Part shown: positions 1 through 12,904 of the stretch, in pieces | How positions within the stretch are numbered: the stretch's first letter is position 1 | Layout of the letters: every line of letters starts with the position of its first letter | NCBI GenBank assembly: GCA_973895155.1 | Contig: OZ316891.1 | Span: 13,082,001-13,146,000 of the forward strand | DNA length: 64,000 bases | From: Marsupella aquatica | Lineage: Eukaryota; Marchantiophyta | Direction: 5' to 3' | Position numbers and translations under genes: made by a program | Notes under the pieces: model-generated | What the model saw: only the letters and a program-made list of their open reading frames with translations | Database searches by the model: none | Told to the model about the DNA's origin: nothing

Positions 1-399
1 AGCAACGTCGGCCGTCTGAGTTCGCTCGCTCGTCCCGCGTTCTTCGTCGCGAGAGGGAGGAGCCGAATATAGCATGCAAGCTTGATCAGCGCCTCCCTGC
101 TTGTGGATCGCCTCGCTCGGCTCGTCTCGGCTCGGCTTCTTGTTATTGCGCGGATGCACACCGGGATCTTGGAACTAGTTGCGCAATTTTGGGAGTCGAG
201 GAAATCCAGGAAGGGAGGGACGGAGGAGCGCAGGAGCAGAAGAGAGACGAGGAGGCGTTCGATCGACGAGTTGAGGCGAGGCAGGGCGGGGCGAGGCCAG
301 CGGAAGTTAGCGTTGACTCGAGTGCGTGGAAGCGAAGTGCGGTGGTGGTAGTTCGTCTCTTGGCGGAAGCATTTGGTCGTGTACTCAGCGATTATTGCA
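1..399 (+). promoter_or_regulatory. 5' leader and proximal promoter of the ADF gene
   Basis: This GC-rich, purine-rich stretch precedes the start codon at 400-402. Its ORFs are short, overlap in different frames, and match nothing I recognise, so I read it as leader plus proximal promoter. I could not place a transcription start. A weak AT patch (gaatata, about 65-71) is not convincing as a TATA box. Confidence 0.45.
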
Positions 400-1098
400 A
401 TGGTATGTAGTCTGCACTAGTGCGGATCTTGTCGAGAGGTTAGTGTGGATCCTTTGCTCAATGTCAGTGACGGTGTGAGGTAGCGATTGTGAGTAGCCTG
501 ATGTGGTCTGAGAAGAGCGATCGGTGGATGTAAGGTGACTTGAACGCTTCGCAAAGAATTTATTTACGTTCTTTCTTTATGCAGGCGAACGCTGCGTCGG
601 GAATGCGTGTTAGCGACGATTGCAAACTGAAGTTTATGGAGTTGAAGAAAAAGAAGACCTATAGGTACATCATTTTTAAAATTGACGAGAAGGTACAGGA
701 GATCACAGTGGAGAAGGCTGGGGGCCCTAACGAGAGTTATGATGCTTTTTCGTCGTCTCTTCCCGAGAGTGACCCGAGATATGGCATCTTCGACTTCGAT
801 TTCGTCACCGAGGACAACTGCCAGAAAAGCAAGATTTTCTTCATCGCGTGGTAAGGTTGAAACCTACTGGTCTGTGGCTCTCCTGTTGACAAATTGCTCG
901 TCGTCCCTTGGGTGTCTGTTGTATGACTCGAATGACTGCTTTCTCAGGTCTCCAGATACTTCCCGAGTCAAGGCTAAGATGTTGTACGCTACCTCCAAGG
1001 ACAGATTCAGGAGGGAACTGGACGGTATTCATTACGAGGTGCAGGCAACAGATCCGACCGAAATGGACATTGAGGTCATCAAGGAGCGGGCCAATTGA
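400..1098 (+). CDS. ADF: Actin-depolymerizing factor (ADF/cofilin), 139 aa, 3 exons
   Basis: Predicted exons are 400-402, 585-850 and 948-1098, joined by GT-AG introns (403-584, 851-947). The sum is 420 nt, giving 139 aa plus stop, the usual plant ADF length. ADF binds G- and F-actin, severs filaments and speeds their turnover in the cytoplasm. The single ADF-homology domain fills the protein. Visible hallmarks are N-terminal MANAASGM with Ser6 (the inhibitory phosphorylation site in plant ADFs), the [16 protein letters not shown] segment around residues 82-97, and the actin-binding long helix [17 protein letters not shown]. Exon 1 is only the ATG, as known for plant ADF genes. The apparent ATG at 579 lies in the intron 1 acceptor (tttatgcag), so it is not the start. 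Codon 90 (Trp) is split by intron 2. The two introns and the plant-type N-terminus make an animal or fungal cofilin unlikely. Confidence 0.95.
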
Positions 1099-3560
1099 GT
1101 CAGATGGCATTTCACATTCTGGATCTAGCAACCACGAGTTTGTGCACCGAGGTTGCACCATCGCAAAGTTTTTCTCATCGGAGGACAAGGCCGCAGTGAG
1201 AGAATCTCATTCTTCGATGCAGTGATTCAGCATTACATGTTATCCCGGAAGTTAGTGTGCAGATGCATCGTTTTCCAATTTCCGTAGTTTGAATGTATGG
1301 CCAGGAGACAATAGTTTGATCCATTTGAGCCGCATATGCTTTGTGCCTGCCGCCCAGTGATAAATCTAAATGTCATCTGTTCGCGGCACAGAATGTTGCA
1401 AGAAAGTTTTACAAAGATTGTCTCATAGAGTGACAGAAGTTTTATGTGAGGGAGATTCCTTTGGCTTGCCCGATAATGCTAGATGCAAATCCTTTCAGGT
1501 TCTGAGAGCTCCTCACGAAGTATTCAATCAGTTAATTTTTCCTTCCTCATCTTATTCTCGAGTACAAAGCTATCTAAATCGTTCGAAGTCTCTCGCGGAC
1601 ATGGTGATTGATGAGTTTGGCTCCGGTGAACGGTTATCGGTCTATTTTCATGTATTCACCTCGTGAGGCTTTTTGACCGTTATCAAAATGTCAATGTCTT
1701 TGATGCGTTGTTATCGTGTTGTCTTCCGGCATCTAGCTCGCTATCTCGGAGTTATTGTGGCTAATCTGTTCTGGAATTCTAGATTATAACTGGCAGAATA
1801 CCAGCATTGAGAGAGTTTTTCATCTTCTTCGTTTTATCTCTTTGTATCTTTGTTTCTGGTCTGTGTCTATGTGATACTTTGTAGCTCGACTCTTTCTATT
1901 GTATTTGTGATTAGTGTCAGTATTCATTGAATTTTCACACCAGATTAAACTCTGCAGCCGATCGCTTCAAATTTTGTATTTCTGTTCTGAAGTTTTAGGG
2001 AATACTTTAAAAGTACGACTCGGCGTACTAGCTCGAGCCCTAATTGAAGCTGTTTGCTGGTAACCTTTCCGCAGAGAAAGTTGTATGTCAGACGTTGCGT
2101 TCTGCATTGCTCCATAGTTGCAAGGTAAGACAGTGGGCGGGAGGAAATCACTTACCTGAGACGAGTTTATCCTATCAAGTTTTTAATTGGTAATGGGAGA
2201 TTAAGATACCTATCGATTTGACTTTTGAGTTCTGTAGTCAGTTTCGCTCCATTGTTTTGGCGGAGGAACGACGTTATCGAATGTTCTAGGAGACGACAAG
2301 CTTGGGGAAGGATTCTATGGATAGAGGCATAGACTCCGTTGAGATCACAATTACATTTGTCCAGGGGTGTATCTCGTATGTCTTTGATACTTACTTTTGT
2401 AATGTGCGAGGATTGAGCTTACCATTAGGAATCTTAGGAATGATGTCTGTGGCTCCATTTGCTGTGTATGTTTGGATGGCTGTCGAGTTAAACCACGAAT
2501 TCACGTAATTTTGTTGTGTAAACTGCCGTTAGTTCTTTGGGGAGCAAGAGCGTTAGTCGCAGTTGGCTTGCAATAATTGGTTTAATTTGATAAAAGAAGG
2601 GAATTTCCCGTTCCGGTGTGGAGGTGTCAGTGAAGGTACAGGCAGCTCCAGCTTGTATTTCTTGTGGTTTTGATACGTCAAGTGTTTGGCGTGGAAGTTC
2701 CCTGTCGTAGTGGATCTCTTTTTCTTTTCATGTTTGTTCCCCCGACAACGTCTTTACAATTCGAATGGAAATTTTTAGATTGTTCTTGTTTGCCTTGTCA
2801 ACTTACTGGCTTCTACTTGATATTGGGTCCTTTGACTGCGATGGCTGTATACTTTCAGGTGGTTCATACAAATCAGCTGACAGTGAACTACTCTTATTCG
2901 TCAGTAGTTCGTCTTGGCACATTTAGATATATGAGCGAATTTTAAAGTGTTATTGTTTCGTTACGTTGTTAACCTTAGATTATGTTGAAAATCGTTCCAC
3001 CTTGAATAGGTTGGCTAGTCGATTCAAGACACCTCGGCAATCTCCTTGTCGTTTTGTGTCCTGGGCTCATTCAGTTTCTTGAGTCTTGACTTGTTCCCGG
3101 TGAGTACATTATTTTCAATTTGTTCAGTTCAATTGACTGAATTCTTCCACTTTAGGGCGGTGAAAGTTTTCAAATTTTCAGTCAAAGAGATCTTAACTAT
3201 TGTTTGTAATCAGTGAGCTTCCCTAGTTTTCTGGTTGTGGATACTCACAGTTTCGATCTTTTCCCCTTTAGATGTTACATGAAGCTACTTTCTGATGTAA
3301 TTACTGGAAGTCAAGAGCCTCGTTTTCATGGATCGCTTGCAAATTTTTCGTCCTGGCTATATTGAAGCACCTCTTACTGCATGGTTTTTTTTTGGGTCCT
3401 GGTACTGGTCTGTGTGACACTTTTTAGGATGGTCTTGTGGGAGCTGTCCGGTAGCACTTCAGGCTGTTGAAGCTAAAGCTGTTTTGTTTTGGTTGTTTTT
3501 CCTCTTGAGTCTGGTTTGATCTGCTATCGGGTGGGTCTCTGTTTTTGGAAGCTTTACCTG
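1099..3560. other. ADF 3' flank and unassigned sequence
   Basis: The first part should hold the ADF 3' untranslated region, but I could not fix its end. The remainder is T-rich and has only short ORFs (for example 2302-2508 and 2664-2945 on +) without recognisable motifs or plausible splicing into a known protein. I see no RNA gene or transposon signature. Confidence 0.4.
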
Positions 3561-3570
3561 TCAATTATTC

Positions 3571-3838
3571 TCTGTTCGACTTTGCATTGGATATTCTTCT
3601 CGGTGACATCCATTATTGTATGTCAGTGTTGAAGCTGTTATTGGTGTAGGTCTAACGCAATTTGGGAAGCCTGATGTCGGCCACAGACCAGTTTCTTTCT
3701 CGTATCTGTTCGACTTTGCATTGGATATTCTTCTCGGTGACATCCATTATTGCATGTCAGTCTGTTGAAGCTGTCATTGGTATCCGTCTAACGCAATGTG
3801 GGAAGCCTGATGTCGGCCACAGACCAGTTTATTTCTCG
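3571..3838 (+). repeat. Tandem duplication, 2 x about 134 bp
   Basis: A unit starting TCTGTTCGACTTTGCATTGG at 3571 recurs at 3705 with a few substitutions. Both copies run through AGCCTGATGTCGGCCACAGA and end near 3700 and 3838. The small ORFs across the duplication are by-products. Confidence 0.9.
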
Positions 3839-3839
3839 T

Positions 3840-5110
3840 CGCGTGATATTTTGGTCCCTCTCTAAGTGCCGATATTTGGGGGATCCTGCATGTGATCTCA
3901 TTGTAAGGAATGGTTCATTATAAGCAAAAGATTCTCAAGCTTGTGAGGCGCTAGAGGAACAATAATTCATTCGCTCTGTCCTGAGAGCTCTATCTATAAA
4001 GGACCGATTCCGACTTGGGTAAGTGGTATATCCATAGGAATCATTGTGAGGGACCGAGGGAACCAGGGCCAAATACAGGGTGACCCAAGGAAACAGAGGG
4101 TGCCTCAGACAAAGATAGCGTGACCCAAGGAAAGAGGGTGCGATGGGGATGGCATGCCGGAATGAGGCTCTCCGGGAAAAATAATTCACTCCCAAAGAGC
4201 CCTAAAGGAACTACTTATGTCTGTGGATCCAATATATATGTGTGAGGGTGCCATGGTTACTGTGTCCAATGACTGGGTGTTTTTTTGCCTACTTCGTGTC
4301 TTGATTTATGTCCCATGACTGGGTGTTTTTTGCCTACTTCTTCATGTCTTGACTGAGACAGGGATTTAGAAGGATGTTATCAAGCGACCTGTCTCTAGGC
4401 AAGAAACCAGCCCTCTTTGAAAGGCAGAATTCTTGGGGAAGGAATTTTCTGTATTTGTCAAAATTGTTACTAACCTAAGTTCGCACCCAGAAGTGCAATA
4501 CACATTCAAAGCTTGGACATATATTTTGAACTCAATGTTTCGGCTCACTCAACAGACTCAATAGGAATCAAATTGTGTATCCACGGCACTGTCACCACCA
4601 TGGATCCCTCCAAAACATGTGCACGATGCATGCAATGACGACGCATTGCAAACCCTGCATCTTACAGTAAACAAACAAGAAGGATCTTGATTTATCAAAC
4701 TCTACATATACATCTGAAAGCCTTCTTGCTTTGACATTGGTCAAAATTACTTCCTTGTTCTTTTGACCCAATTCAAGGTTTAAATATCAGAAGGGTTGGT
4801 TTAGATAGGATTGTTTTGGACAGGTATAAATATTTATTGGCGAAAGGCTAGCTTGACCTAGCCATTGTAGCACCCAAAAATTTAGCAAGTTTTCTAACCT
4901 ATGTGTGTACATGGAATTAATGGTTATTTATGTTTTACTATTTTAATACCTTTGCCTTGCATTGCCCACAGGATCATTCTTATTGAAATGTTGTGGTTGT
5001 CGAGGTGTCTGCCAGGGGGAAGTGGCAGGCTGGAGGTGATTGACATTATGTTAGAAGATTTAAGGTGGTTTACGTAGAAGATTGCAAGCAAAATTCGGAA
5101 AAGAAAAGTA
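3840..5110. other. Unassigned intergenic sequence with a short tandem duplication
   Basis: No gene is recognised. A 46-bp imperfect tandem duplication built on GACTGGGTGTTTTTTGCCTAC lies at about 4267-4358. A shorter GTGACCCAAGGAAA motif occurs twice near 4079-4137. At 4867 a TGTAGCACCC string resembles the start of some plant LTRs, but I could not find a partner LTR. Confidence 0.35.
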
Positions 5111-5111
5111 C

Positions 5112-5382
5112 AAGCTAGGGTTAGCTTACTCTATTTTGCAATCATGACCTAATTAAAATATCACTATTTTACAAAGCAATATATTGTAAAATGGATTAAA
5201 TTCTGACATTGTATTATAATAAAAATATTCAATAAGGAATATTCTTAATTTTATTTTTACACACCTTATTTTACTTCACAGACTTTATAAAACTTCTGGA
5301 GAAATTGGTACAAATATACATATTTTGGATAGCAACTCGTGCCTATACTTTTTTTATAGTTTATCCCCAAGACCCAAGTTGG
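5112..5382 (+). mobile_element. Diverged MITE, family A (hAT-like), about 270 bp
   Basis: The left end (GGTTAGCTTACTCTATTTTG, then GCAATCATGACCTAATT) and right end (TTTGGATAGCAACTCGTGCC ... TTATCCCCAAG) line up with the two ends of the well-preserved element at 29489-29777, with an AT-rich middle of similar length. It is strongly diverged and I cannot define its target-site duplication. The alignment was made by eye. Confidence 0.45.
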
Positions 5383-5773
5383 GCAAATGACAAACAAAAG
5401 AAGTAAACCGAGATGTGCATGCAGAAGATGCTTGACACAAAAGATTGCATGGGTAAGTGGGTGGGGGGAAAATTGGGGAAATGGTAACTAAAGTTGGAAG
5501 GGAAAGGAGGTGGATGTGAACATAATAGCATCAAAGTGCTATTGTCATGTATTGGCTAAAATAGAGATGTGCAAACAGATCATATTAAATTGAAGAGAAT
5601 ACAGATGCAGACAACAAACTTTATTCCTTTCAGTAGAGAACCTCCTTAGACAAGGTTTTTTTTGGCTCTTGAAAGTAAATGAGGAAGAACACTTAGTAGT
5701 CTCTCCCTACCCCAATAGTGACATACATTTTTTCTAGGGACCCATTTCAGGGTGAGCTCCTGCAGAGCCTAAA

Positions 5774-5860
5774 GGGAGCCACACCAGAAGGGAGTATTAA
5801 ATCAGGGTAGCAAAGTGGGAGCCACACCAGAAGGGAGTATTAAATCAGGGTAGCAAAGTG
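5774..5860 (+). repeat. Tandem duplication, 2 x 43 bp
   Basis: The unit beginning GGGAGCCACACCAGAAGGGA at 5774 repeats exactly at 5817. The identity implies a recent duplication. Confidence 0.92.
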
Positions 5861-5944
5861 GGGAACCGGCGCTGAGGAGATATATCAGAACTCCCATCCA
5901 CTACCCACAAAATCCATCCAACCCACACATATATAACAGCCCTG

Positions 5945-6010
5945 TGTATGGAGAGGGATTGACCCATGGACCTTTCAGTTCCATGCTAATCCCATAGCCA
6001 ACTGACCTAA
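5945..6010 (-). mobile_element. tRNA-like (SINE head) pol III promoter remnant
   Basis: Read on the minus strand, a box A-like GTTGGCTATGGG (about 6003-5992) is followed by GGTCCATGGGTCAATCCC with a box B-like GGTCAATCC (5964-5956). Spacing is about 30 bases, as in tRNA-derived SINEs. It resembles the module at 49275-49335. No full cloverleaf folds, so it is not a functional tRNA gene. Confidence 0.35.
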
Positions 6011-7482
6011 GTAAGTTGGTTGTGGACAACATTCTTGGTCAGCTTTTAATGACCTTCTTTGGAATTCATAAGTAAATATTTTCCCCATCCGTGTTGGTAC
6101 TTAACTCCAGTGCCTGGTTTGGTACACTGGAACATAGGTTAGCCACGGTTAAGGGTTTCTGAGGTTAGACTAGTGGAGAGGGCATATAAGGTGGAGAAAC
6201 ACTTCATGTGCTCTTACTTAGATATCAGTTTTAGAAGTAATTAATAGACTGAGAGGGAGAGGACAGGATTGTGAGTCATAGAACAGCTTGTGAGCTTGCC
6301 AAGCTATGGCAAATGAAATAAAATTTTGCATAAGTGATTCTTTTAAACTTGGCATGGACATAGCCCAGATTAGTCCAAACACAACATTAACTACACGTGA
6401 CAAAAATTGAAGTACTACATGTGGCACATTACTTGCTTCTGAGCTTGTAATAAACATCTGACTAATATATGCAAACGAAACTATTCAAACCATAGTTAAT
6501 CTAAAATCTACCTTATACCTTAAACACTTACTGGGCTCTAATAATAAATATGGAAAGAAAATTTCAAAATAACCAAAACTATTACACACAAAATTGAATA
6601 TAACTAGCTGTATGCTACTAACTCATGACGCTGATAATAATAGAAGATTTAAAGAAAATCTTGTTCTTGTTTCCTTTTATATGTAAATATCTCTTTCTAA
6701 AAAGCTTGTTGGAGCTAGAGTCAAGCACATGGCTCCCCGCATGGCTCAAGTGCTAGCTTCTAGTAAACTTTTTATGATACCATATGCAATCCTAACCTAA
6801 TTAAAGTACCCCTGTTTTGTAACAAAATTATTCTTAATTTTGAATTGTTTGAGTTGTCATGGGCGGTCAAACGATGGAGAAATCTATCAAATTTGGCTTT
6901 CCTCTCAAGTGATTTGAATGCCGAACCGTGCTTAGACTTGGACGAGGAAGATAGTAGCACACTTGCATTATACCCAAGCTGCCATCAAGACAAATTAACC
7001 CACTTTAGTGAATCATCCTCTAATCTAATATCTTTTATTAGACTAGTATTGTCATGTTAATTTCTTGATACTAAATTATAATCAGCATACTTATGGGCTG
7101 ATTTGGGCTAAGGAGAATATATACTGGGTTGTCAGTGGATATGGGCTCCCAGGGTTATAGGGGTTCTGAGGGTTTATTGTTACATCTACAATGTTTTTGG
7201 CCTGCTAGGTTTTTGTTGGTTGGTCCTTTAATTCCTTCTGGCCTCCTGGGGAGCATTGTGGGTTATACTGGTCTGGCGTTCTATGCTATTTATGACTTCT
7301 CCAACTTGGGGTTCTTGCGGTCCGAAAATATTATAAACATGATTGATTCTCTAAACTCCAAAATATACAATGTTATTTAAAATAGATCTTTTCAAAACTA
7401 AGATAGGCCATTTACATTTATAGAGAAGTGTACATAGACACTCCCAAAAATATAATAACAAGGAAATTCTCCTAGCTTGGTT
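6011..7482. other. Unassigned sequence including a fragment of MITE family A
   Basis: At 6745-6850 the string CTCAAGTGCTAGC through ATGCAATCCTAACCTAATT matches the left end of family A (29489-29777); no matching right end was found. Other ORFs (such as 6218-6457 minus and 7129-7380 plus) have no recognisable motif. I see no gene. Confidence 0.4.
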
Positions 7483-7769
7483 CTCAAGGGCCAGCTATGG
7501 AAATTTCTAGGAACTACATGTGATCAAATGTATATTTGAGTCAGTGATATTTGCAAAATTTTAAAAGCATAAGAAACCAATTAAAACCATGCAGTATACA
7601 CTATGACATCAAGAATATTCTCCTAATATATATACTTTTGACAGACTAACTAATATAGGTCACTAAAGTGCAAATAATTTGTTGTTCTTATAATATTTTT
7701 ATTAATATGGGTATTAAATAAAGCTAGGATTGCAACCCAAAATATACACTAAGTGAACCCCCATGACTC
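7483..7769 (-). mobile_element. MITE family A copy, about 287 bp, inverted
   Basis: This is a reverse-oriented relative of the element at 29489-29777. TTCTAGGAACTACATGTGATC near the left edge matches the reverse complement of that element's right end, and AGCTAGGATTGCAACCC ... ATACACTAAGTGAACCCCC at the right edge matches its left end. Length is nearly the same. The flanking octamers GCTTGGTT (7475-7482) and ACTTGGAT (7770-7777) agree at 6 of 8 positions and look like a decayed 8-bp target-site duplication, which suits the hAT superfamily. Confidence 0.6.
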
Positions 7770-7783
7770 ACTTGGATAACTCT

Positions 7784-10700
7784 TTGGAACGGATGCTCTA
7801 GAATTGCACTCATCCCTTGCAAAGTCTTAAACCGGGGTCTTCAACACTCGCTTCAACAATGACATCAAGTCATGCATTTTGGAAGTTGTGACCCACTCCT
7901 GGACCCACTAAAAGAATGGCATGAGACACATACCAACCATCTTAGTTGCTAAAATCAGAAAAAAAACACTACGAAGAAAGACATATGAGCAATGCCACAG
8001 GTTCCAAAGTTTCTTCGCCTTGTTCAAACTACTGTACCATCAATAGTTTTCAAATTTGATGTTCTTTTGGTAAGAGTCCACACCCTACAAGTCATTGATC
8101 CAAATGTTGCATAATATCTCAATTGGTTTGTTTGTTGTAGTGCATTGTGTTGGTACAATGATTTGTGATATCAAGTCTCCAAAATGATCTGTCAAGCACC
8201 TCATTGTCATCAAAATAATTGTGGACACTTCAAAACATGCACTTGCTTGCAACACAAACAATGCAATAAGCAGGGCAATGAGAGATTAAACAACATTGAG
8301 TATGCAAGGTAGAAAGATAACAAGCTGATTATTTGGTGGTGCCACAAACATAGCTAGAGTTGGGGGGCAAACTTTGGGCATGCTCCATCAGTTGGCAAAT
8401 TAAAAATATATTGCTGACTTGATCGTACTAAGCAGCCACAATATATACAAAAAGATTATGGAAAAGAGTAAACTCACTTATCTCAATCAACACTGAAAGG
8501 GCTTACATGAAAGCCACAATGTCCATGCATATATTCTAACAGTGGTGGGCCGTGGTTTGGTATAATAACTACCTCACATTTGATAATATTGCAAGTACTT
8601 ATAATCTTTGATGTTACACGACGTTGGATAAAATGACAAGGGTGAAGACCCCTCTTGGTTGTCCTGACCTACACTTTTTTCTAGCTCAATACTGCAAATT
8701 GTGACACAAATCATACGTAACTGCAAAAATATGACCCCTTGCTATCATACATTGGAGAAATGCAGACCACATTACGAGGATTACCTTAGATCCTCATTCA
8801 TAAATCCATCAACACACAAACATTATAGAAGAATATTAGGGTCTTTTGAATCAAATTGTGAGCTTTATTCAAATACATCGGATTTTTCAAACCATTTTTT
8901 TGTTGGAAATTCCAAATTAAAAGGAGTGTAAATACATTTTTTTCTTAAGTCTTAGGGCTTTCAAGCCTATCAAACTTTGCAGATGATAGGGGGCTCCATA
9001 TAATGAGACCCTCCAATTTGCAAAACCATCTCAATTTGCTCACTCTCCAATTCAAACATTTCATTTTTATAGGAATTACCTGCTCATACTTGGCAAGTAT
9101 ACATATCTTCCATATGTGGACTGTGATACCAGTATAAAAAAGCTCTTTCCAGAAAACATCTGCTTATACAAGTAACTTGAGTAGCCTGTGGGGGTCACTA
9201 TATGGAGGGTTGTACATCACGTGCAACGGGTTGGGTTATTTATGTCCCCGTTTGTCACTTTAAATAAAGTTGTACAACACCAATCATATGATGACATGTA
9301 TACATTTTTGAATTAAAAAACACTATATTTTCACTAACAATTCAATAATTTTTTTTCAAAATGATTGTCACACGTGATGTGATGTGACACTTCTGTGGAA
9401 GAGACCCCCCCCAAACCAGTAGCATTCTAGAGGTTGAATTAAAAATTCAGGGGGCGCTACATGCTGTGATAAAGGTCATTCTAGGTTTATTTAGCAACCT
9501 AACTGAAAACTTATAGGTAAATTAAGGATCTAAGGCTAGGGGCCAACTGGCTACAAGTACCCAAATTAGGAGGGGGAATATAAAATCTTGTCCAAGTATA
9601 ATTGTTCGCAATTGCAAAAACTGATAACCAATAACTGCTAGAGAAAGTTGCAAAACTAACAATGGTTGCAACATAGTTAATGAAACTCTGAAGCTAGTCA
9701 TGTTAGGACACATTTTGAATCTGTCAATGACCCAAATTTAATACTAGTGTGAGCAGATGAACATAATGTCCACATAAAAAAGTTTTGGACAAAGACTATG
9801 CTACAGTCAGAATGTTTTAAGCTCGTACATTGTTGAGCTATTTTTCTAGTTTTATGATTATAAGGGCGATACATTTAGAGAGTTTTGTCCAATTTTGAGT
9901 GGCCAATTTGCTAAACAACAAATCAGTCTCGATGAACAAAAGTCCTGTTTTTCCAATCTTATGCGAGTTTGTATATGATTTTGAAAACGGGTTTCATATT
10001 GGATTGAAGCAATGCATTTATAGGCAGTTCGTTCATTGGACTGGCTGTTAATGGTTTGGGTGCAGACTTCATACATGCATGTATTGCTCTTTGTATTTGA
10101 GCCACAGTATTTGTAGATACGGTTGCAAGTTTATTGGTCACTGCCCCATCACTGCTGTGAGGTAAACTTTCAAGTGGTTGACAGTGTCAAACTGCAAAAG
10201 TAACTAGTAAGTTTAGCACGACCAGAGAGTGTTTTTTTAAAAAACTTTTCTACAAGTAACTTTCAAAACTGGCAGTTTCGATGGTTTCAGATTGAACAGA
10301 TTTCCAATATTGAACTAGAAAATGCTTTGATCTTTTCAGATGAAAATGATAATTTTGCAATGCTTTCCTCTAGTTGCGGGAAGGAACTTGAGGATAGAAA
10401 ACCATTGAAATGTTAAATTGGATATTTCCAAAAATTCCTTGCTGTCCCAATGCAAGAAAATGGAGCCCCAATCGACCGAGGGGTTTGTTTTGCCCATCCC
10501 CATGGAGTGCATAACACAATATATCTCACTTTACACCCAATATTTCACATTGACCAGTGGCCTTTGGAAGGACAATTCACTCTTGAGAAGGATGCCTGAA
10601 GTTGTTCATCTAGGTGACCTGACCAACTGTAAATTGTTGGGTTTTGGTCTGCTTGGACAAATTTTGGATCTTGGCTTAAGCTCAAAATTTCCAGCATGTT

Positions 10701-12900
10701 CTTTGATGTCCAATCTATGACCTTGCAAAGCTCCAGATTTTTTTTTGAGATCTTTTCTCCGTTGCTGATGAGTGCAAAAATGGTCAAATGATCATAAACC
10801 AATTGTCAAGGATTGCTCACTTTTGTGAAGGAGACCCTGAGTAGATTGAGCATGACTGGCAAATGACCTCTTAAATTGGGAAAGACACTTCACTTGGGAT
10901 TTTACTATTGTAAAGGATGCCCTGAGTACTTTGGGCATGAGTACCAAGCTACCACTTTGAAGAAGTCAGCTTCACATTTATGAAGGACGACGAGGTACTT
11001 TGTCAATGAGCAGTATCTTACCACTACTTACACTACCTTAAAACCAGCTGCAAACTACCAGGACCCTATTCCAGGTCACATTTCAATAAAAACTTGAAAG
11101 AGTGCTCTCTGAGCATCTTTTCAAGTTCTCCATGAGTCCATCCCAGCTTTGGAATCCATGGGGGCGTCACAACAAACCCTTTGGTCCATCCAAGCTTAAT
11201 ATTACGAAATGATACAAGAATGGAAAATCTGGTAGATCATCGATTTTTGCCAGAATGAGCCAAAACAGTATTTGTTGAGGCTGGGCATTCAACAACTGAA
11301 TGCACAGTGTGGCTTGATTCAAAAGTATGAGTGTGCAATCAAACATTCAATGGAAGTGTGCTTGGCAGGAGTAACTGATATTGGAATGCCCTTATCAGCG
11401 CTGACAAAGGCTGTCAGTTGCCTGGATGTTGTCGTCTTCATGTGCAACATATTTAGTGTGCCCTCGAATGAATTTGTCCTTGTGAGTAGATCAAAACCTA
11501 CTGTAGACCATTCATCAGCCAATTCTCATCACCATCAAACAATGGTGGTTCCGTTTTCCGCAGATGTCTGGAATGGACTTGGTCACATCTTGGGGGTTGC
11601 AAGGGCTGAGATCACCAATTCCAGATTCTTCTAAGACACCATTTATATCCCAATTCACGTCACCCCTCAGGGACTGTCCATATATGGCCTTTCTTGGTCA
11701 ATGTTTGGATCATACTTAAGGCCTGTGATGCCCACTCTCATCATATTATAGTCACATATGTTGTGACTGTTTGGTGGCTCACTCTTGGGTTCTTTCCCCA
11801 CCTCATCTACAATAGTTGAGTAAGCCATCAAACTCGCCATAAAATCAAAAGGCATTTGTCCTTGGCAATGAAACAATCCAAGCATGCACGGCATATGCTT
11901 TGCTTGTAGACCCTTCTCCCAGTCACTGGTCATAATCTTTAATAAGCCCCCCCAAGGTATTGTATGATTGGGGCAAACAGGAGTTTTTGACAGCAAGGAG
12001 AGTACTGTTAGTGAGTCACTAGTGGATCTTAATGTCTTTTGATTCTAGTGCATTTCTAACACTCCAGATGACAAGGGAGTTAGCAGGCCAAAATTGGAGT
12101 CCCCAAGTTGGGTATTGCTAACAAGGTTTTGGCTAGCTAGGGACTGTCTCGAGAGAAACTGGCACCGGAGAGAAGAATGCACTTATGTTGAAGTTAATTA
12201 GAAATTTTCAGAATGATGATGACTCAAAGTTATGTGATGTACTCCATAAGGGAGTGGGCCAAAATGAAAAGCACTTTTGAATTTGTTTTGGACAACTTAC
12301 TCTTGGCCTGGACTCCTGGAGGACTTTACCTTAGACATGTCAATAATGGTGATCACTCCTAATTTTGATTCTACGCATGCGTTCCAAGAAACTCATTTAT
12401 TGCCACCTATTGTTCATGCTGCCCATCGTGCAGAGAAGGTGAAGATATGAAGGACTCTGACATTAGTCTTCCCACCAACTGTAAGAGTAGCAGTAGCCAT
12501 CTTGATCATGGCAAGTGAGTTTCCACGTTCAAGCTTCGTAAGTCACCAACTTTTGCACAAGCCCCATGTCAACTGAGTTCACCAAAGTTCTTTGCACACA
12601 AAATACTTGATACTTGAAAAACTGGAGGTCAGTTTCTTCTCCCTAAAATGGAAATTGGTAGGGGGCACATCCCCATCTCAAAGTGGAATTCACCTAAGTT
12701 ATTGCACACAAAATATCTGTCACTTTATGAATTGGAGATTATTCTCTTATCAGTAAACTTGAACCAGGTCGGCTGCAATGTCTACCAGTGGGGAGGGGAA
12801 TGTCTTCAATTAGTTTTATTACCAAGGACCGTGACCTACCCAAGGGCCCATGGTAATAAATGTGGGACCCAAGACGTTATTATAAATGAGTTTTTAGAAG
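7784..12900. other. Gene-free AT-rich tract, nothing recognised
   Basis: Several ORFs of 60-120 codons occur, including 10418-10720 plus, 11272-11634 plus and 11667-11996 minus. None shows a domain, signal peptide or splice-linked continuation that I can recognise. Composition and lack of coherent frames suggest decayed transposon or neutral sequence. Confidence 0.35.
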
Positions 12901-12904
12901 CTAT

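Noticed and set aside
682-1098. 138-codon ORF overlapping the ADF gene
   Set aside because: Its first part is the wrong frame of ADF exon 2; only its end coincides with ADF exon 3 because intron 2 happens to be read through.
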